DNA of 64,000 nt, taken from contig NZ_JAPZSY010000107.1 in assembly GCF_027532025.1 (NCBI RefSeq), positions 26,156-90,155 of the forward strand, in the 5' to 3' direction. The translations under genes and the position numbers were made by a program. Below the pieces are notes generated by a model that was not told the DNA's origin, made no database searches, and saw only the letters and a program-made list of their open reading frames with translations. Shown here one piece after another: positions 31,835 to 44,198 of this stretch. Each line of letters starts with the position of its first letter. Within the stretch, counting starts at the first letter, position 1. Source of the stretch: Inhella sp. (GTDB lineage: Bacteria; Pseudomonadota; Gammaproteobacteria; Burkholderiales; Burkholderiaceae_C).

Positions 31835-33646
31835 ATGGACACCCGCACCCACCCCGCCCGCGCCCGCGTGGCCGCCCTGCAAGCCGAACTCCGCCGCCTG
31901 GACCTTCACGGCTTCCTCGTGCCCTCGGCCGACCCCCACCTGAGCGAGTACCTGCCCGAACGCTGGCAAGCGCGCCAATGGCTCAGCGGCTTCAGCGGCT
32001 CGGCCGGCTTCCTCGCCCTCACCCAAGACGCCTGCGCCGTCTTCGCCGACACGCGCTACTGGGAACAAGCCGAACACGAGTTGGCGGGCAGCGGCATCGA
32101 GTTGGTCAAGGTCATGAAAGCCGGGCTCGACGAGCCCTTGGCCTGGTTGCTGGCTCGGGTGAAAACGGGCCAAGCCCTGGGCGCCGACGCCCAGGTTCTG
32201 GGCCTGGCCCAGGCCCAGCAGATGCACAGCGCCGCCCAGGCCGCCAGCGTGCGCGTAGTCACGGCCCACGACCCCATCGACGCCGCTTGGCCCGACCGCC
32301 CCGCGCTGCCGGCCCGTCCCGTTGTGGCCCACGCAGCCCCCCATGCCACCCAGAGCCGCGCCGCCAAACTCGCCAGCCTGCGTCAGGCCCTGGCCGCCAA
32401 AAGTGCCACGCACCATCTCGTCAGCACCTTGGACGACATCGCCTGGCTGCTCAACCTGCGCGGCCGGGACGTGCCCTACAACCCGGTGTTCGTCGCCCAC
32501 CTGCTCGTCGCGCCCCAGCAGGCCACGCTCTTCGTCAGCGAGGGGCAAATCGACGCGCCATTGGCGCAAGATCTGGCGGCCGACGGCGTGCACCTGGCCC
32601 CCTACACCCGCGTCCATGCCGACCTGGCCACGCTGCACGCCGACGCCACCGTCTGGCTCGACCCCAAGCGCGTCACGCTCGGGCTGCGCCAGGCCTTGCC
32701 CCACGGCGTTCGCCTGGTGGAGGCCATCAACCCCAGCACCCTGGCCAAGAGCCGCAAATCCGACGCCGACGCTGCCCATGTGCGCGAGGCCATGGCCCAA
32801 GATGGCGCGGCGATGTGCGCGTTCTACGCCGCCTTCGAAGCGGCACGCGCCCGCGGCGAACGCCTGACCGAGTTGACGGTCGACGAGATGCTCAGCGCCG
32901 AGCGCGCCAAGCGCCCGGGCTTTGTCAGCCTGTCCTTCAGCACCATCGCCGGCTGGCGCGCCAACGGCGCCCTGCCCCACTACCGCGCCACCGACGACAG
33001 CCATGCCGTCATCGAAGGCGATGGCCTGCTCCTCATCGACAGCGGCGCCCAGTACCTGGGCGGCACCACCGACATCACCCGCGTCTGGGCACTGGGCGAC
33101 GTCGGTGCCCAGGAAAAGGCCGACTACACCCGCGTGCTCAAGGGCACGCTGGCGCTGTCACGCACGGTGTTCCCACGGGGCACCTTGAGCCCCATGCTCG
33201 ACGCCATCGCCCGCGCGCCCCTGTGGGCGGCCGGACTGGACTACGGCCACGGCACTGGGCACGGGGTGGGCTACTACATGAACGTGCACGAGGGCCCTCA
33301 GAGCATCTCCAAGGCCATCCCGGAGCCCAACATGGCCATGGAGCCCGGCATGATCACCAGCATCGAACCGGGCGTGTACCGCCCGGGCCGCTGGGGCGTG
33401 CGCATCGAGAACCTCGTGCTCAACGTGCCCCTGAGCACCCCCGAAGGCGGCGCCTTTGGCGACATGCTGGCCTTCGAGACGCTGACCTTGTGCCCCATCG
33501 ACACCCGAGCGATCGAACGCAGCCTGCTGGATGCCGCCGAAATCGACTGGCTCAACCGCTACCACGCCACCGTGCGCGAGCGCCTGCTGCCCTTGGTGGA
33601 CGGCGCAGCGCGCGACTGGCTGCTGACCCGCACCGAGCCCTTCTGA
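31835..33646 (+). CDS. M24B aminopeptidase P family protein (Xaa-Pro)
   Basis: 603 residues, the long three-domain form of aminopeptidase P (two creatinase-type N-terminal domains and a pita-bread catalytic domain). Metal ligands are visible: LLIDSGAQY, GGTTDITR, GTGHGVGYYMNVHEGP, SIEPGVY and RIENL. It removes an N-terminal residue before proline, in the cytoplasm; no signal peptide. It lies 68 bases after kynA and faces the hflC/DUF2065 block. No functional link to kyn is evident. Confidence 0.93.
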   Translation: MDTRTHPARARVAALQAELRRLDLHGFLVPSADPHLSEYLPERWQARQWLSGFSGSAGFLALTQDACAVFADTRYWEQAEHELAGSGIELVKVMKAGLDEPLAWLLARVKTGQALGADAQVLGLAQAQQMHSAAQAASVRVVTAHDPIDAAWPDRPALPARPVVAHAAPHATQSRAAKLASLRQALAAKSATHHLVSTLDDIAWLLNLRGRDVPYNPVFVAHLLVAPQQATLFVSEGQIDAPLAQDLAADGVHLAPYTRVHADLATLHADATVWLDPKRVTLGLRQALPHGVRLVEAINPSTLAKSRKSDADAAHVREAMAQDGAAMCAFYAAFEAARARGERLTELTVDEMLSAERAKRPGFVSLSFSTIAGWRANGALPHYRATDDSHAVIEGDGLLLIDSGAQYLGGTTDITRVWALGDVGAQEKADYTRVLKGTLALSRTVFPRGTLSPMLDAIARAPLWAAGLDYGHGTGHGVGYYMNVHEGPQSISKAIPEPNMAMEPGMITSIEPGVYRPGRWGVRIENLVLNVPLSTPEGGAFGDMLAFETLTLCPIDTRAIERSLLDAAEIDWLNRYHATVRERLLPLVDGAARDWLLTRTEPF

Positions 33647-33655
33647 ACCAGGGCC

Positions 33656-33844
33656 TCAGGCGGTGGAGAACAGCAGGATCACCCCGCCCAAGGCCACGCA
33701 GCACAGGCCCACGAAGCGCAACTGCCCATCGTTCAGGCGCAGCAGGCGCGCGAACAGGTCGCGCCAGCCCCGAGGATTGACGAGGGGCATCAGCCCCTCG
33801 CACACCAGCACCAAGCCCAAGGCCGGCCACAGCCAATCGGGCAC
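33656..33844 (-). CDS. DUF2065 small membrane protein
   Basis: 62 residues from a GTG start, two hydrophobic helices (WLWPALGLVLVCEGLMPLV and LRFVGLCCVALGGVILLF) joined by a polar loop with RGWRDLFARLL. This is the YjeT/DUF2065 pattern, found after hflC in many proteobacteria. It starts five bases after the hflC stop, so it is co-transcribed. The function is unknown. In many relatives the block continues with hisZ and purA, which are absent here. Confidence 0.85.
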   Translation of the reverse strand: MPDWLWPALGLVLVCEGLMPLVNPRGWRDLFARLLRLNDGQLRFVGLCCVALGGVILLFSTA

Positions 33845-33849
33845 GGTGT

Positions 33850-34740
33850 CTACTGCTTGGGCGCTGCGCCCGCCGGACCGCCGGTGCGCAGGGTCTTGAA
33901 GAACTCGCTGCTCGGGTCCATGACCATCACGTCGTTCTTGGTGCGGAAGGTCTCGCGGTAAGCCTGCAGTTGTCGGTAAAACTGGGCGAACTGCGGATCG
34001 CGTCCGAAGGCATCGGCGTACAGGGCCGACGCCTTCGCATCGCCCTCGCCCTTGATGCGCTGGGCCTGGGCATAGGCCTCCGCCACCAGGATTTCACGCT
34101 GGCGATCGGCATCGGCGCGGATCTTCTCGGCTTCGGCGGCGCCGGTGGATCGCAATTCGCTGGCCACGCGCTGACGCTCCGACACCATGCGGCGGTACAC
34201 CGAGTCGGTGATCTCGCGCGAGAAATCCACGCGCTTGACGCGAACGTCCACGATTTCCACCCCGAACTGCTTGGCGTCTTCCGTCAAGCGGCGCAACACG
34301 CCACGCATCACGGCATCGCGTTCGGCCGACAACACGCCCTGCACCGTGCGCTTGGTCACTTCCTCGTTCAGCGCCGCCTGCACGATGGGCGCCAAGCGGG
34401 TTTCCAGGTTCGCCATCGTCGTGCCGCTGTTGCGGATGAAGGCGCGGGCGTCGGTGATGCGCCACTTCACCAACCAGTCCACCACCACGCTCTTTTTCTC
34501 GGCGGTGAAGATGGCTCGCGGCTCGCGGCTTTCCAAGGTTTGGATGCGACGGTCCATGAACACCACGTTCTGGAACGGCGGCGGCATCTTGAACTTCAGA
34601 CCGGGCTCGGTGATGACGCTCTTGATCTCGCCCAGGGCATAGACCACGGCGAATTGACGCTGGTCCACGATGAACAGGGTGGAACTGGCGACGAACAAGC
34701 CCAGGGCCAGCGCCAGCAAGAAGGGGATGATGCGGTTCAT
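33850..34740 (-). CDS. hflC: Membrane protease modulator HflC
   Basis: SPFH/prohibitin protein that with HflK forms a large cage around the FtsH protease. 296 residues: N-terminal membrane anchor (IIPFLLALALGLFVASSTLF), SPFH domain (FAVVYALGEIKSVITEPGLKF in part), and a long charged coiled coil (ERQRVASELRSTGAAEAEKI). Starts 23 bases after hflK stops. Confidence 0.96.
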   Translation of the reverse strand: MNRIIPFLLALALGLFVASSTLFIVDQRQFAVVYALGEIKSVITEPGLKFKMPPPFQNVVFMDRRIQTLESREPRAIFTAEKKSVVVDWLVKWRITDARAFIRNSGTTMANLETRLAPIVQAALNEEVTKRTVQGVLSAERDAVMRGVLRRLTEDAKQFGVEIVDVRVKRVDFSREITDSVYRRMVSERQRVASELRSTGAAEAEKIRADADRQREILVAEAYAQAQRIKGEGDAKASALYADAFGRDPQFAQFYRQLQAYRETFRTKNDVMVMDPSSEFFKTLRTGGPAGAAPKQ

Positions 34741-34763
34741 GTCAGGGTCCTTGGCGGCGCGGG

Positions 34764-35993
34764 TCAGCGGCTGTCACGGTCGCGGGAGCGCGCGGCATCG
34801 CGCGAGCGCATGTCCACCGGCGGCGCGGTCGTCGGTGCCGGCGCCTCTGGCGCTGGGGCCGCCGCGGCGGGCGCGGGCGTCGGGGCGCCGGCAGCCTGCA
34901 TCAGCTTGTCCAGGGGCAGGTACAGCAGGTTGGAGCCGGCCTTGGCGTCCACCATCACCTTGCTGACGTTGGCATACACCTGCTGCATGGTTTCGGTGTA
35001 GAGCCGGTCGCGCGTCACGGCGGGCGCCTTCTGGTACTCGGCCAACACCGAGCGGAAGCGCTGCGTGTCACCCTGGGCCACCGACACCACCCGGGCTTTG
35101 TGGCCCTCCGCCTCTTCGAGCAAGCGCGCGGCCGTGCCCTTGGCGGCCGGGATCACCTGATTGGCGTAGGCCTCGCCCTCGTTCTTGGCCCGCTCGCGGT
35201 CGGCCCCGGCCCGCACGGCGTCGTCGAACGCCGCCTGCACCTGCTCGGGCGCCATCACGCTGCTCACGTTCACGTTGACCACCTGCACGCCGGCCTTCAG
35301 CGTATCGAGTTGGGTTTGGATCGACTTGACCAAGTCGTTGGCCAGGGCATCGCGCTGCTCGTAGAGCACCGAATCCATGGTCGAGCGCCCCACGATCTCC
35401 CGCACGGCCGTCTCCGCCGCTTGGTCCACCGCGAAATCGGCACGGTTGTTCTCGAACAGGTAGTCGCGCGAATCCTTCAGGCGGTACTGCACGGAGAAGC
35501 GGATGTCGACGATGTTCTCGTCCCGCGTCAGCATGGCGGAATCCCGCAGACCGGTCGATGAATCGACCTGTGTCGCGCCAATCTCGCGCGTTTGCACCTG
35601 GCTGAATTGAACCGCTTCGTGCGCTTGGAAGGGGTACGGCAGCCGCCACTGGATGCCCGCTTCCACGGTCTTGCTGTAGCGGCCGAAGGAGGTGATCACC
35701 GCCTGCGAGCCTTCCTGCACGATGAAAAAGCCACTGCCCAACCAGCCCAAGCCCACCACCGCAACGGCCAACCCGAGGCCGGCGCCCGCCGCTTTCATGC
35801 CGTCTGGCGAGCCGCCGCCCCCCGCGCCCGGGCGCAATCCGTTCGGCCCTTGGGGACCTCCCGGCATCAGGTTGCCCAGCTTGCGCTTGAAGTCGCGCCA
35901 CAGTTCGTCGAGGTCAGGCGGGCCATCCTGCTGGGCTTTGAGACCCGGCAGGCGGGCCAGCAGGCGAGCGGCGGTGGAATGCAAGTCGCGCAT
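34764..35993 (-). CDS. hflK: Membrane protease modulator HflK
   Basis: Partner of HflC in controlling FtsH. 409 residues. Cytoplasmic Gly/Pro-rich N-terminus with DLDELWRDFKRKLGNL, one membrane segment (AGLGLAVAVVGLGWLGSGFFIV in part), SPFH domain with SQAVITSFGRYSKTVEAGI, and a periplasmic coiled coil containing ERAKNEGEAYANQVIPAAKG. The C-terminal tail is Ala/Pro-rich. 16 bases from hflX on the same strand. Confidence 0.96.
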   Translation of the reverse strand: MRDLHSTAARLLARLPGLKAQQDGPPDLDELWRDFKRKLGNLMPGGPQGPNGLRPGAGGGGSPDGMKAAGAGLGLAVAVVGLGWLGSGFFIVQEGSQAVITSFGRYSKTVEAGIQWRLPYPFQAHEAVQFSQVQTREIGATQVDSSTGLRDSAMLTRDENIVDIRFSVQYRLKDSRDYLFENNRADFAVDQAAETAVREIVGRSTMDSVLYEQRDALANDLVKSIQTQLDTLKAGVQVVNVNVSSVMAPEQVQAAFDDAVRAGADRERAKNEGEAYANQVIPAAKGTAARLLEEAEGHKARVVSVAQGDTQRFRSVLAEYQKAPAVTRDRLYTETMQQVYANVSKVMVDAKAGSNLLYLPLDKLMQAAGAPTPAPAAAAPAPEAPAPTTAPPVDMRSRDAARSRDRDSR

Positions 35994-36009
35994 GGGGGAT
36001 GGTGGGAAG

Positions 36010-37200
36010 TCAGAGAGTGGGTTCGGGCACGGGCCACGCAGTAGATGCGGGCGCCGCGTCAGGGATCAAGGGCTCGTCGAGCGATGCGCGGACGAGCAAT
36101 TGGCGCAGATCGGCCAAACCTTCGCCCGAGTGTGCGCTTAGGAAGACGCGTGCCACGCGCGTGCCGTCGGGACGCTCCACCCAATCCAGACGCGAACGCG
36201 GCTGCTGGCCCTCGGGCAAGGCATCGATCTTGTTGAACACGACCACCTGCGGCGTGCCAGCAACCCCGATTTCATCCAGCACGCGCTCCACTTCAGCCCA
36301 CTGTTCGTGCAGCTTGGGGGAGGTGGCGTCGATCACGTGAAGCAGCAACTGGGCATCCGCCGCCTCTTGCAGGGTCGCCTTGAAGGCCTCGACCAACTTG
36401 TGCGGCAAATCTCGGATGAAGCCCACGGTGTCGCTCAGCGCCACCTGGGGCACGCCGTCGCCCAGGTAGAGCGAACGGGTGGTGGTGTCCAGCGTCGCGA
36501 ACAGCTGGTCGGCGGCGTAAGCGCCGGCCTTGGTCAGGGCATTGAAGAGGGTGGACTTGCCGGCGTTGGTGTACCCCACCAGCGACACCCGCAAGCTGTC
36601 CCCGCGGGCACGGGCGCGGCGCTGGGTTTGCCGCTGGCGCTCCACCTTGCCCAGGCGCAGCTTGAGTTGCTTGATGCGCTGGTCGATCATGCGCCGGTCC
36701 AGCTCCATCTGCCGCTCGCCCGGTCCTCCTCGCGCCCCAATGCCACCGCGCTGGCGCTCCAAGTGGCTCCAGCGGCGCACCAAGCGCGTGGCCAGGTATT
36801 GCAACTGGGCCAACTCAACCTGCAACTTGCCCTCGTGGCTGCGGGCGCGCTGCGCAAAGATCTCCAAGATCAAGGCCGTGCGGTCGGCCACCGACACGCC
36901 CAGCACCTGCTCCAGGTTGCGCTGCTGCACGGGCGACAGGGCTTGATCGAACAAAACGCCTTCGGCACCATGCCCGGCCACCAGGGCCTTGATTTCCTCG
37001 GCCTTGCCGCTGCCCACGAACAGGGCCGCATCGGGCGCCTTGCGCCGGGCGATCACGCGGGCCACGGCGTCGTCACCCGCCGTGGAAGCCAACAAGGCCA
37101 GTTCGTCCAGGGTGTCGTCGAAGTCCGGATCGCGGCCGAAATCCACGCCCACGAGCACCACCCGGGCGCGCTCGGGCGCGAGATCGTGAGTCGCCGTCAC
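36010..37200 (-). CDS. hflX: Ribosome-associated GTPase HflX
   Basis: 396 residues. N-terminal HflX domain (VLFDQALSPVQQRNLEQVLG, GPGERQMELDRRMI), then the G domain: G1 GYTNAGKSTLFN, G3 DTVGFIRDLPHKLVEAF, G4 VFNKIDALP. It splits stalled or hibernating ribosomes in heat stress. The GTG at 37200 starts the family-like MTATHDLAPERARVVLVGVD. Part of the hfq-hflX-hflK-hflC unit. Confidence 0.95.
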   Translation of the reverse strand: MTATHDLAPERARVVLVGVDFGRDPDFDDTLDELALLASTAGDDAVARVIARRKAPDAALFVGSGKAEEIKALVAGHGAEGVLFDQALSPVQQRNLEQVLGVSVADRTALILEIFAQRARSHEGKLQVELAQLQYLATRLVRRWSHLERQRGGIGARGGPGERQMELDRRMIDQRIKQLKLRLGKVERQRQTQRRARARGDSLRVSLVGYTNAGKSTLFNALTKAGAYAADQLFATLDTTTRSLYLGDGVPQVALSDTVGFIRDLPHKLVEAFKATLQEAADAQLLLHVIDATSPKLHEQWAEVERVLDEIGVAGTPQVVVFNKIDALPEGQQPRSRLDWVERPDGTRVARVFLSAHSGEGLADLRQLLVRASLDEPLIPDAAPASTAWPVPEPTL

Positions 37201-37234
37201 GTGGTCATCCCGGCGGCCGAGCCGCGTTGGAGGC

Positions 37235-37474
37235 TCAAGCCGACGACGTTTCGGACGGGTTGAAGCTCACAGCCCGACTCGGCACCACCGTGGAAATGGC
37301 GTGCTTGTAGACCATTTGCGTCACCGTGTTGCGCAGCAACACGACGTACTGGTCGAACGACTCGATCTGCCCCTGCAACTTGATGCCGTTGACCAGGTAG
37401 ATGGAGACGGGCACGTGCTCTTTGCGCAGCAGGTTGAGGAAGGGGTCCTGCAGCAGTTGGCCTTTGTTGCTCAC
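37235..37474 (-). CDS. hfq: RNA chaperone Hfq
   Basis: Sm-like hexameric protein that pairs small RNAs with mRNAs. 79 residues, nearly identical to other betaproteobacterial Hfq: [38 protein letters not shown], and the Sm2 motif [14 protein letters not shown]. The start is a GTG at 37474, which gives the exact family N-terminus; no ATG fits. The C-terminal tail is short. The 60-bp gap after der contains a GAGGG/CCCTC hairpin right at the der stop. Confidence 0.97.
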   Translation of the reverse strand: MSNKGQLLQDPFLNLLRKEHVPVSIYLVNGIKLQGQIESFDQYVVLLRNTVTQMVYKHAISTVVPSRAVSFNPSETSSA

Positions 37475-37534
37475 GATATGTTCCGTGTTCGTTGGAGTAG
37501 AAGCATCTGACCTTAACACAGCGAGGGAAAGCCC

Positions 37535-38878
37535 TCAGCGTTCACGATCATCGAAAGGGTTGTCGGCCGAACGCATCTCGATGCGCAGCGGCGTGCCAGT
37601 CAGACCAAAGTGCGCCCGGATGCGCGCCTCGAGGTAGCGCTTGTAGCTGTCGTCGATGTGATCCAGTGAGTTGCCGTGGATCACCACGATGGGCGGGTTC
37701 ATGCCCCCTTGGTGCGCGTAGCGCATCTTGGGGCGGAACGAACCGGAGCGCTTGGGCGCTTGGTGCTGCGCGGCATCGTGGATCAAGCGCGTCAGCACCG
37801 GCGTGCTGAGCTTCTTGAAAGCCGAGCCATAGGCCTCACCCAGCGCCTTCCACAGCGGGCCCAAACCCTGGCGCTTGAGCGCCGAGATGTGCACGATGGG
37901 GGCGAACTTCAAGAACGACAAACGGGCCTCGATCGAGCGCTCCAGCATCTGGCGCTGGTAGCTGTCGATGGCGTCCCATTTGTTGATGGCCACCACCACG
38001 GCGCGCCCGCTCTCCAGGATATAGCCCGCGATGTGGGCGTCTTGGTCGCTCACGCCCTGGGTGGCATCCAGCAGCAAGAGCACCACATTGGCGTCCGCAA
38101 TGGCCTGCAAGGTCTTGACCACCGAGAACTTCTCGATCGCCTCGAACACCTTGCCCTTGCGGCGCAAGCCCGCGGTGTCGATGAGCTCGAACCGCTGCCC
38201 TTGGCGCTCGAACGGCACGCGAATGGCGTCGCGCGTGGTGCCGGGCATGTCGAAGGCCACCAGGCGCTCTTCGCCGAGCCAAGCATTGATGAGCGTGCTC
38301 TTGCCCACATTGGGCCGCCCGGCCACCGCCAAACGGATGGGCCGCTCCTCCTCGGGGGTCTCGTCCTCGGCCTCGTCCTCGTCGTCGAAAAAGTCGGCCA
38401 GGGCCAATTCGAGCAGGCTGCGAACGCCCTGCCCGTGCGCCGCCGACACCGGGATCGGCTCGCCGATGCCCAGTTCGTGGAACTCCGCCAACATCGGCGA
38501 ATCGCGCATGCCTTCGGCCTTGTTCACCGCCAGCAGCACCTTCTTGCCGGCGGTGCGCAGGTAGCGCGCGATGTCATGGTCTTGGGCCGACAGGCCGCCA
38601 CGGACGTCCACCACGAAGATGACCGCGTCGGCCTCAGCCACGGCCTGCCGGGTCTGCTTCGCCATTTCTTTGACGATGCCCGTTTCGGCCGTCGGCTCGA
38701 AGCCGCCCGTGTCGATGACGATGTACTCGCGCTTGCCCAGGCGGCCGTCACCGTAGTGCCGATCCCGGGTCAGCCCCGCGAAATCGGCCACGATGGCATC
38801 GCGGCTCTTGGTGAAGCGATTGAACAGCGTGGACTTGCCGACATTGGGCCGGCCCACCAGGGCGATGACCGGCTTCAT
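37535..38878 (-). CDS. der: Ribosome-assembly GTPase Der (EngA)
   Basis: Essential double-GTPase for 50S maturation. 447 residues. The two G domains carry [14 protein letters not shown] at the start and [16 protein letters not shown] in the middle, an acidic linker ([16 protein letters not shown]) between them, NKWDAI as the second G4, and a C-terminal KH-like domain. ATG at 38878; another ATG directly before it (38881) is possible. Starts seven bases after bamB. Confidence 0.97.
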   Translation of the reverse strand: MKPVIALVGRPNVGKSTLFNRFTKSRDAIVADFAGLTRDRHYGDGRLGKREYIVIDTGGFEPTAETGIVKEMAKQTRQAVAEADAVIFVVDVRGGLSAQDHDIARYLRTAGKKVLLAVNKAEGMRDSPMLAEFHELGIGEPIPVSAAHGQGVRSLLELALADFFDDEDEAEDETPEEERPIRLAVAGRPNVGKSTLINAWLGEERLVAFDMPGTTRDAIRVPFERQGQRFELIDTAGLRRKGKVFEAIEKFSVVKTLQAIADANVVLLLLDATQGVSDQDAHIAGYILESGRAVVVAINKWDAIDSYQRQMLERSIEARLSFLKFAPIVHISALKRQGLGPLWKALGEAYGSAFKKLSTPVLTRLIHDAAQHQAPKRSGSFRPKMRYAHQGGMNPPIVVIHGNSLDHIDDSYKRYLEARIRAHFGLTGTPLRIEMRSADNPFDDRER

Positions 38879-38885
38879 CATGGGA

Positions 38886-40025
38886 TCAGTCCGATCGCAG
38901 CGCGTGCACGCCGCCGTCCTTGCCCACCACCACGACGGTGCCATCGGCCAGCGCGACCGGCGCGGTCACGATCGGGCTGCTGCCGGCCTGCAGGCGTGCC
39001 TGGGCCTTGCCCGTCGCCGTGTCCAGCCAATGCATGTAGCCCTGGAAGTCACCGACCCACACGCCCTTGCCGACCACCAGCGGGGCGGTCAGTTGACGTC
39101 GCTCGAACTCGTCCGAAGTCCACAGGGATTCGCCATTGGTCGTGCGCCACGCAGTCAGGCGGCTCAAGGCATCACTGCCCACGACCAACTCGGGGCTCGC
39201 GCCCACGCCCACCGAGCCCGCGTTCTGGCGATTCCAAACCAAGCTGCCGCGCGCGGCGCTCAGGCAGCCCACGGCCGATTGGAAGGCGCGTCCACAAATC
39301 AAGTCGCCCACGCGGACCAGCGGACCCACCACGTCGGCCAAGCGCTCGACCTCGTTGGTGCCACGAGGGTTGGCAAGGTTGGCCTCCCAACGCATGGTGC
39401 CGCGCAAGGGGTCCACGCCCGCCAGCCGCGGGCCCTGACCCACGACCAGGGTGTCCTTGTAGGGGATCAAGCCGCCTGGGTGCGCCAGCAGCAAGGCGTC
39501 GCCCGGTCGGGCCAGCTCCCAGAGCTTGCGGCCGTCCTGAGCATCGAAGGCATGAACGCTGCGGTCCACGGCTTGCACGAACACGCGTTCGCCAGCCACC
39601 AGGGGCGACGTCATCACGGGCGACTTCATCGCCTTGCGCCACAGCACCTGACCGGCTTCGATGACCACCAACTCCTGGTTGCGCGTGACCACGGCGGCAA
39701 ATCGGCCGTCGCTGCCCACGCCAGCCGCGAGCTTGTCGCCCACCTGGGCGCGCCACAACTCGCCGCCGTCCTGCGCCCGCAGGGCCACCACGGTGCCGCT
39801 GGAGTCGGCCACAGTGAACCGATCGCCGCTGGCCGCCACCGCCAAGGGGAACTCGACGCTGCCGACACGCGACGACCACAGCAGGCGGGCGGTGCCGGCG
39901 CTGGTCAGGGCTTGAAGTTCTTTGGGTTTGGGGGTGTCGCCGCCGAACAGCGAGCAGCCAGAGACCCACACCGCCAGGGGCAGGACCAAGCACGCGGCGC
40001 CCCAGCGCGAGACACGCCGCGTCAC
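38886..40025 (-). CDS. bamB: Outer-membrane assembly lipoprotein BamB
   Basis: Beta-propeller lipoprotein of the BAM complex, periplasmic face of the outer membrane. 379 residues from a GTG start that overlaps the yfgM stop (GTGA). Lipobox VSGC at about residue 24, then PQQ-like blades ([74 protein letters not shown]). Located between yfgM and der as in most proteobacteria. Confidence 0.95.
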   Translation of the reverse strand: MTRRVSRWGAACLVLPLAVWVSGCSLFGGDTPKPKELQALTSAGTARLLWSSRVGSVEFPLAVAASGDRFTVADSSGTVVALRAQDGGELWRAQVGDKLAAGVGSDGRFAAVVTRNQELVVIEAGQVLWRKAMKSPVMTSPLVAGERVFVQAVDRSVHAFDAQDGRKLWELARPGDALLLAHPGGLIPYKDTLVVGQGPRLAGVDPLRGTMRWEANLANPRGTNEVERLADVVGPLVRVGDLICGRAFQSAVGCLSAARGSLVWNRQNAGSVGVGASPELVVGSDALSRLTAWRTTNGESLWTSDEFERRQLTAPLVVGKGVWVGDFQGYMHWLDTATGKAQARLQAGSSPIVTAPVALADGTVVVVGKDGGVHALRSD

Positions 40026-40690
40026 GGCTTCACCTCCACGGCCACCAGCTTGGCGGGGTTCACCCCCAGGGCCATGAGCTTGGCCTCGACCAAACGACGG
40101 TAGTTCTGTTGGTCGGTCATGCCGGTGTAGGCCTTCTCGTAATGCGCTCGGGCTTCGTCCGGCTTGCTCTGCAACTGGGCCGCATCGCCGCGGCGATCGG
40201 CCACCAGGGCGGCATAGGCTGGGTCTTTGATGGCGGCAAGAGCGGCTTCGGCCTCGGCATAGCGCTCGGCTTCCAGGTGCAAACCCGACAAACGCAGCAG
40301 CGCCAATTCCTTGAGCAAAGCCGGCCGCCCCTGGGCCCCCACCCACGTCAGCACTTGCGTGGCCTCATCGCGTTGCGCTTGGGCCATCTGGGCCTGTGCC
40401 AGCACCAAGCCGGCCTGCGTGGTGTAGGTGGTGCGGGGGTGCTCCGTCTGCATTTGCGCCCACAGCCCAGCCGCCCCCTTCAAGTCCTTGGACTGAACGG
40501 CAGCCTCCACGGCGTCGTACGCGCGGCCGGCGGCCACGTTCTCGCGGCGCTGCCATTCCTGCCAGCCGTTCCAGCCGGCGAAGGCCAACAAGGCCAGGGT
40601 GAGCACGCCGCTGATCAGGTTGCCCCACTTGGCCCAAAAGGCCTTGAGGTTGTCCAGTTGTTGTTGTTCTTCGAGGTCCAAAGTGGCCAT
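40022..40690 (-). CDS. yfgM: YfgM-type SecYEG-associated TPR protein
   Basis: 222 residues. Cytoplasmic start LDLEEQQQLDNLKAFWAKWG, one membrane helix (LISGVLTLALLAFAGWNGW), then a periplasmic TPR region (AGLWAQMQTEHPRTTYTTQAGL). In E. coli YfgM links the SecYEG channel to periplasmic chaperones. Coupled to bamB by a 4-base overlap; 41 bases after hisS. Confidence 0.92.
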   Translation of the reverse strand: MATLDLEEQQQLDNLKAFWAKWGNLISGVLTLALLAFAGWNGWQEWQRRENVAAGRAYDAVEAAVQSKDLKGAAGLWAQMQTEHPRTTYTTQAGLVLAQAQMAQAQRDEATQVLTWVGAQGRPALLKELALLRLSGLHLEAERYAEAEAALAAIKDPAYAALVADRRGDAAQLQSKPDEARAHYEKAYTGMTDQQNYRRLVEAKLMALGVNPAKLVAVEVKP

Positions 40691-40731
40691 GCGGCACTCG
40701 CTGTCGGTGAGGGGAAAGAAAAGCCGGCGGA

Positions 40732-43300
<2,569 letters not shown>

Positions 43301-43301
<1 letters not shown>

Positions 43302-44188
43302 CAACGCAACTCCAGGCGCGCCACGCGCTGTTGCGCGTTGGCAGAAACATCCACGGCTTGGCCGCGCCAGACCAATTCGGTGTCGGGCGCATTGCCCAAG
43401 GTGACGCGCAGCGGTGCAGCGGCCATCAGCTCGACGGCTTCGCCCGCCTGCAAAAGGCGGGACAAGACCGACTGGCCTCGTCCGTCCACCACCGACACCC
43501 AGGCTGCCTGGCGCGCCCGCACGCGCAATGGGACTTCGCTGGCCGGGGCTGCTTCACCAGAAGGCTGCGCGGGCGATTGAGCCCCAGCCGGCGCGGCGGG
43601 ATCGGCGGCCTCGCTCGCCGTAGGCATGGCAGACGCTGACACCGAAACCGGCTCGACCACAGCCGGCAGACCCAGGGGCGACGCCGACGCCGGGACGTCC
43701 GCAGACGGGGTCGGTTCAGGCACGGCTGCCACGGGAGCGCTCGACGCGGAGGGCTCGTCGGGCTGCGTGGACTCGGTCGGCTTGTCGGAGGGCGGGAGCC
43801 ACCAACTCAGCCCCAGGCCCAAGACCAGCACGGCCACCGCAGCCCAAGCCCAAGGGGAGCGCCACAAGGGGGCGGACGCACTGCGCGGGTCGTGAAACGG
43901 TTGATTCAAGCCCGAGTTGACGTGCTCCAGCGACGAAGCGCTCACCCCTGGCAGCGCACGCAACACGGGCGCCTCGTCCAATTGGAGGCTGCGACAAACG
44001 GTTTTGGCCAGAGCCCTGACGTAGGGACCATCGGGCAGGTCGGCCCAACGCCCTTCTTCCAGTGCCGCCAAGCGGGATGGGGGCACCTTGAGCTGCGCGG
44101 CCAGGGTGTCGAGCGACAAGCCACGGGCTTCGCGCGCCGCTTTCAATGGCGAGGCGGTCACCGGACTGGCTTCGAGAGACTCGTCCAT
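43301..44188 (-). CDS. rodZ: RodZ-like HTH membrane protein (DUF4115)
   Basis: 295 residues. N-terminal helix-turn-helix ([40 protein letters not shown]), one membrane helix ([20 protein letters not shown]), a long Pro/Ala/Ser-rich periplasmic linker, and a C-terminal DUF4115 beta domain ([20 protein letters not shown]). RodZ links MreB to the wall-elongation machinery. ATG at 44188; 11 bases after pilW. Confidence 0.92.
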
Positions 44189-44198
44189 CGTCGCAACC

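Noticed and set aside
37676..39664. 662-residue plus-strand frame opposite der and bamB
   Set aside because: Mirror of conserved genes; no start signal and no domain.
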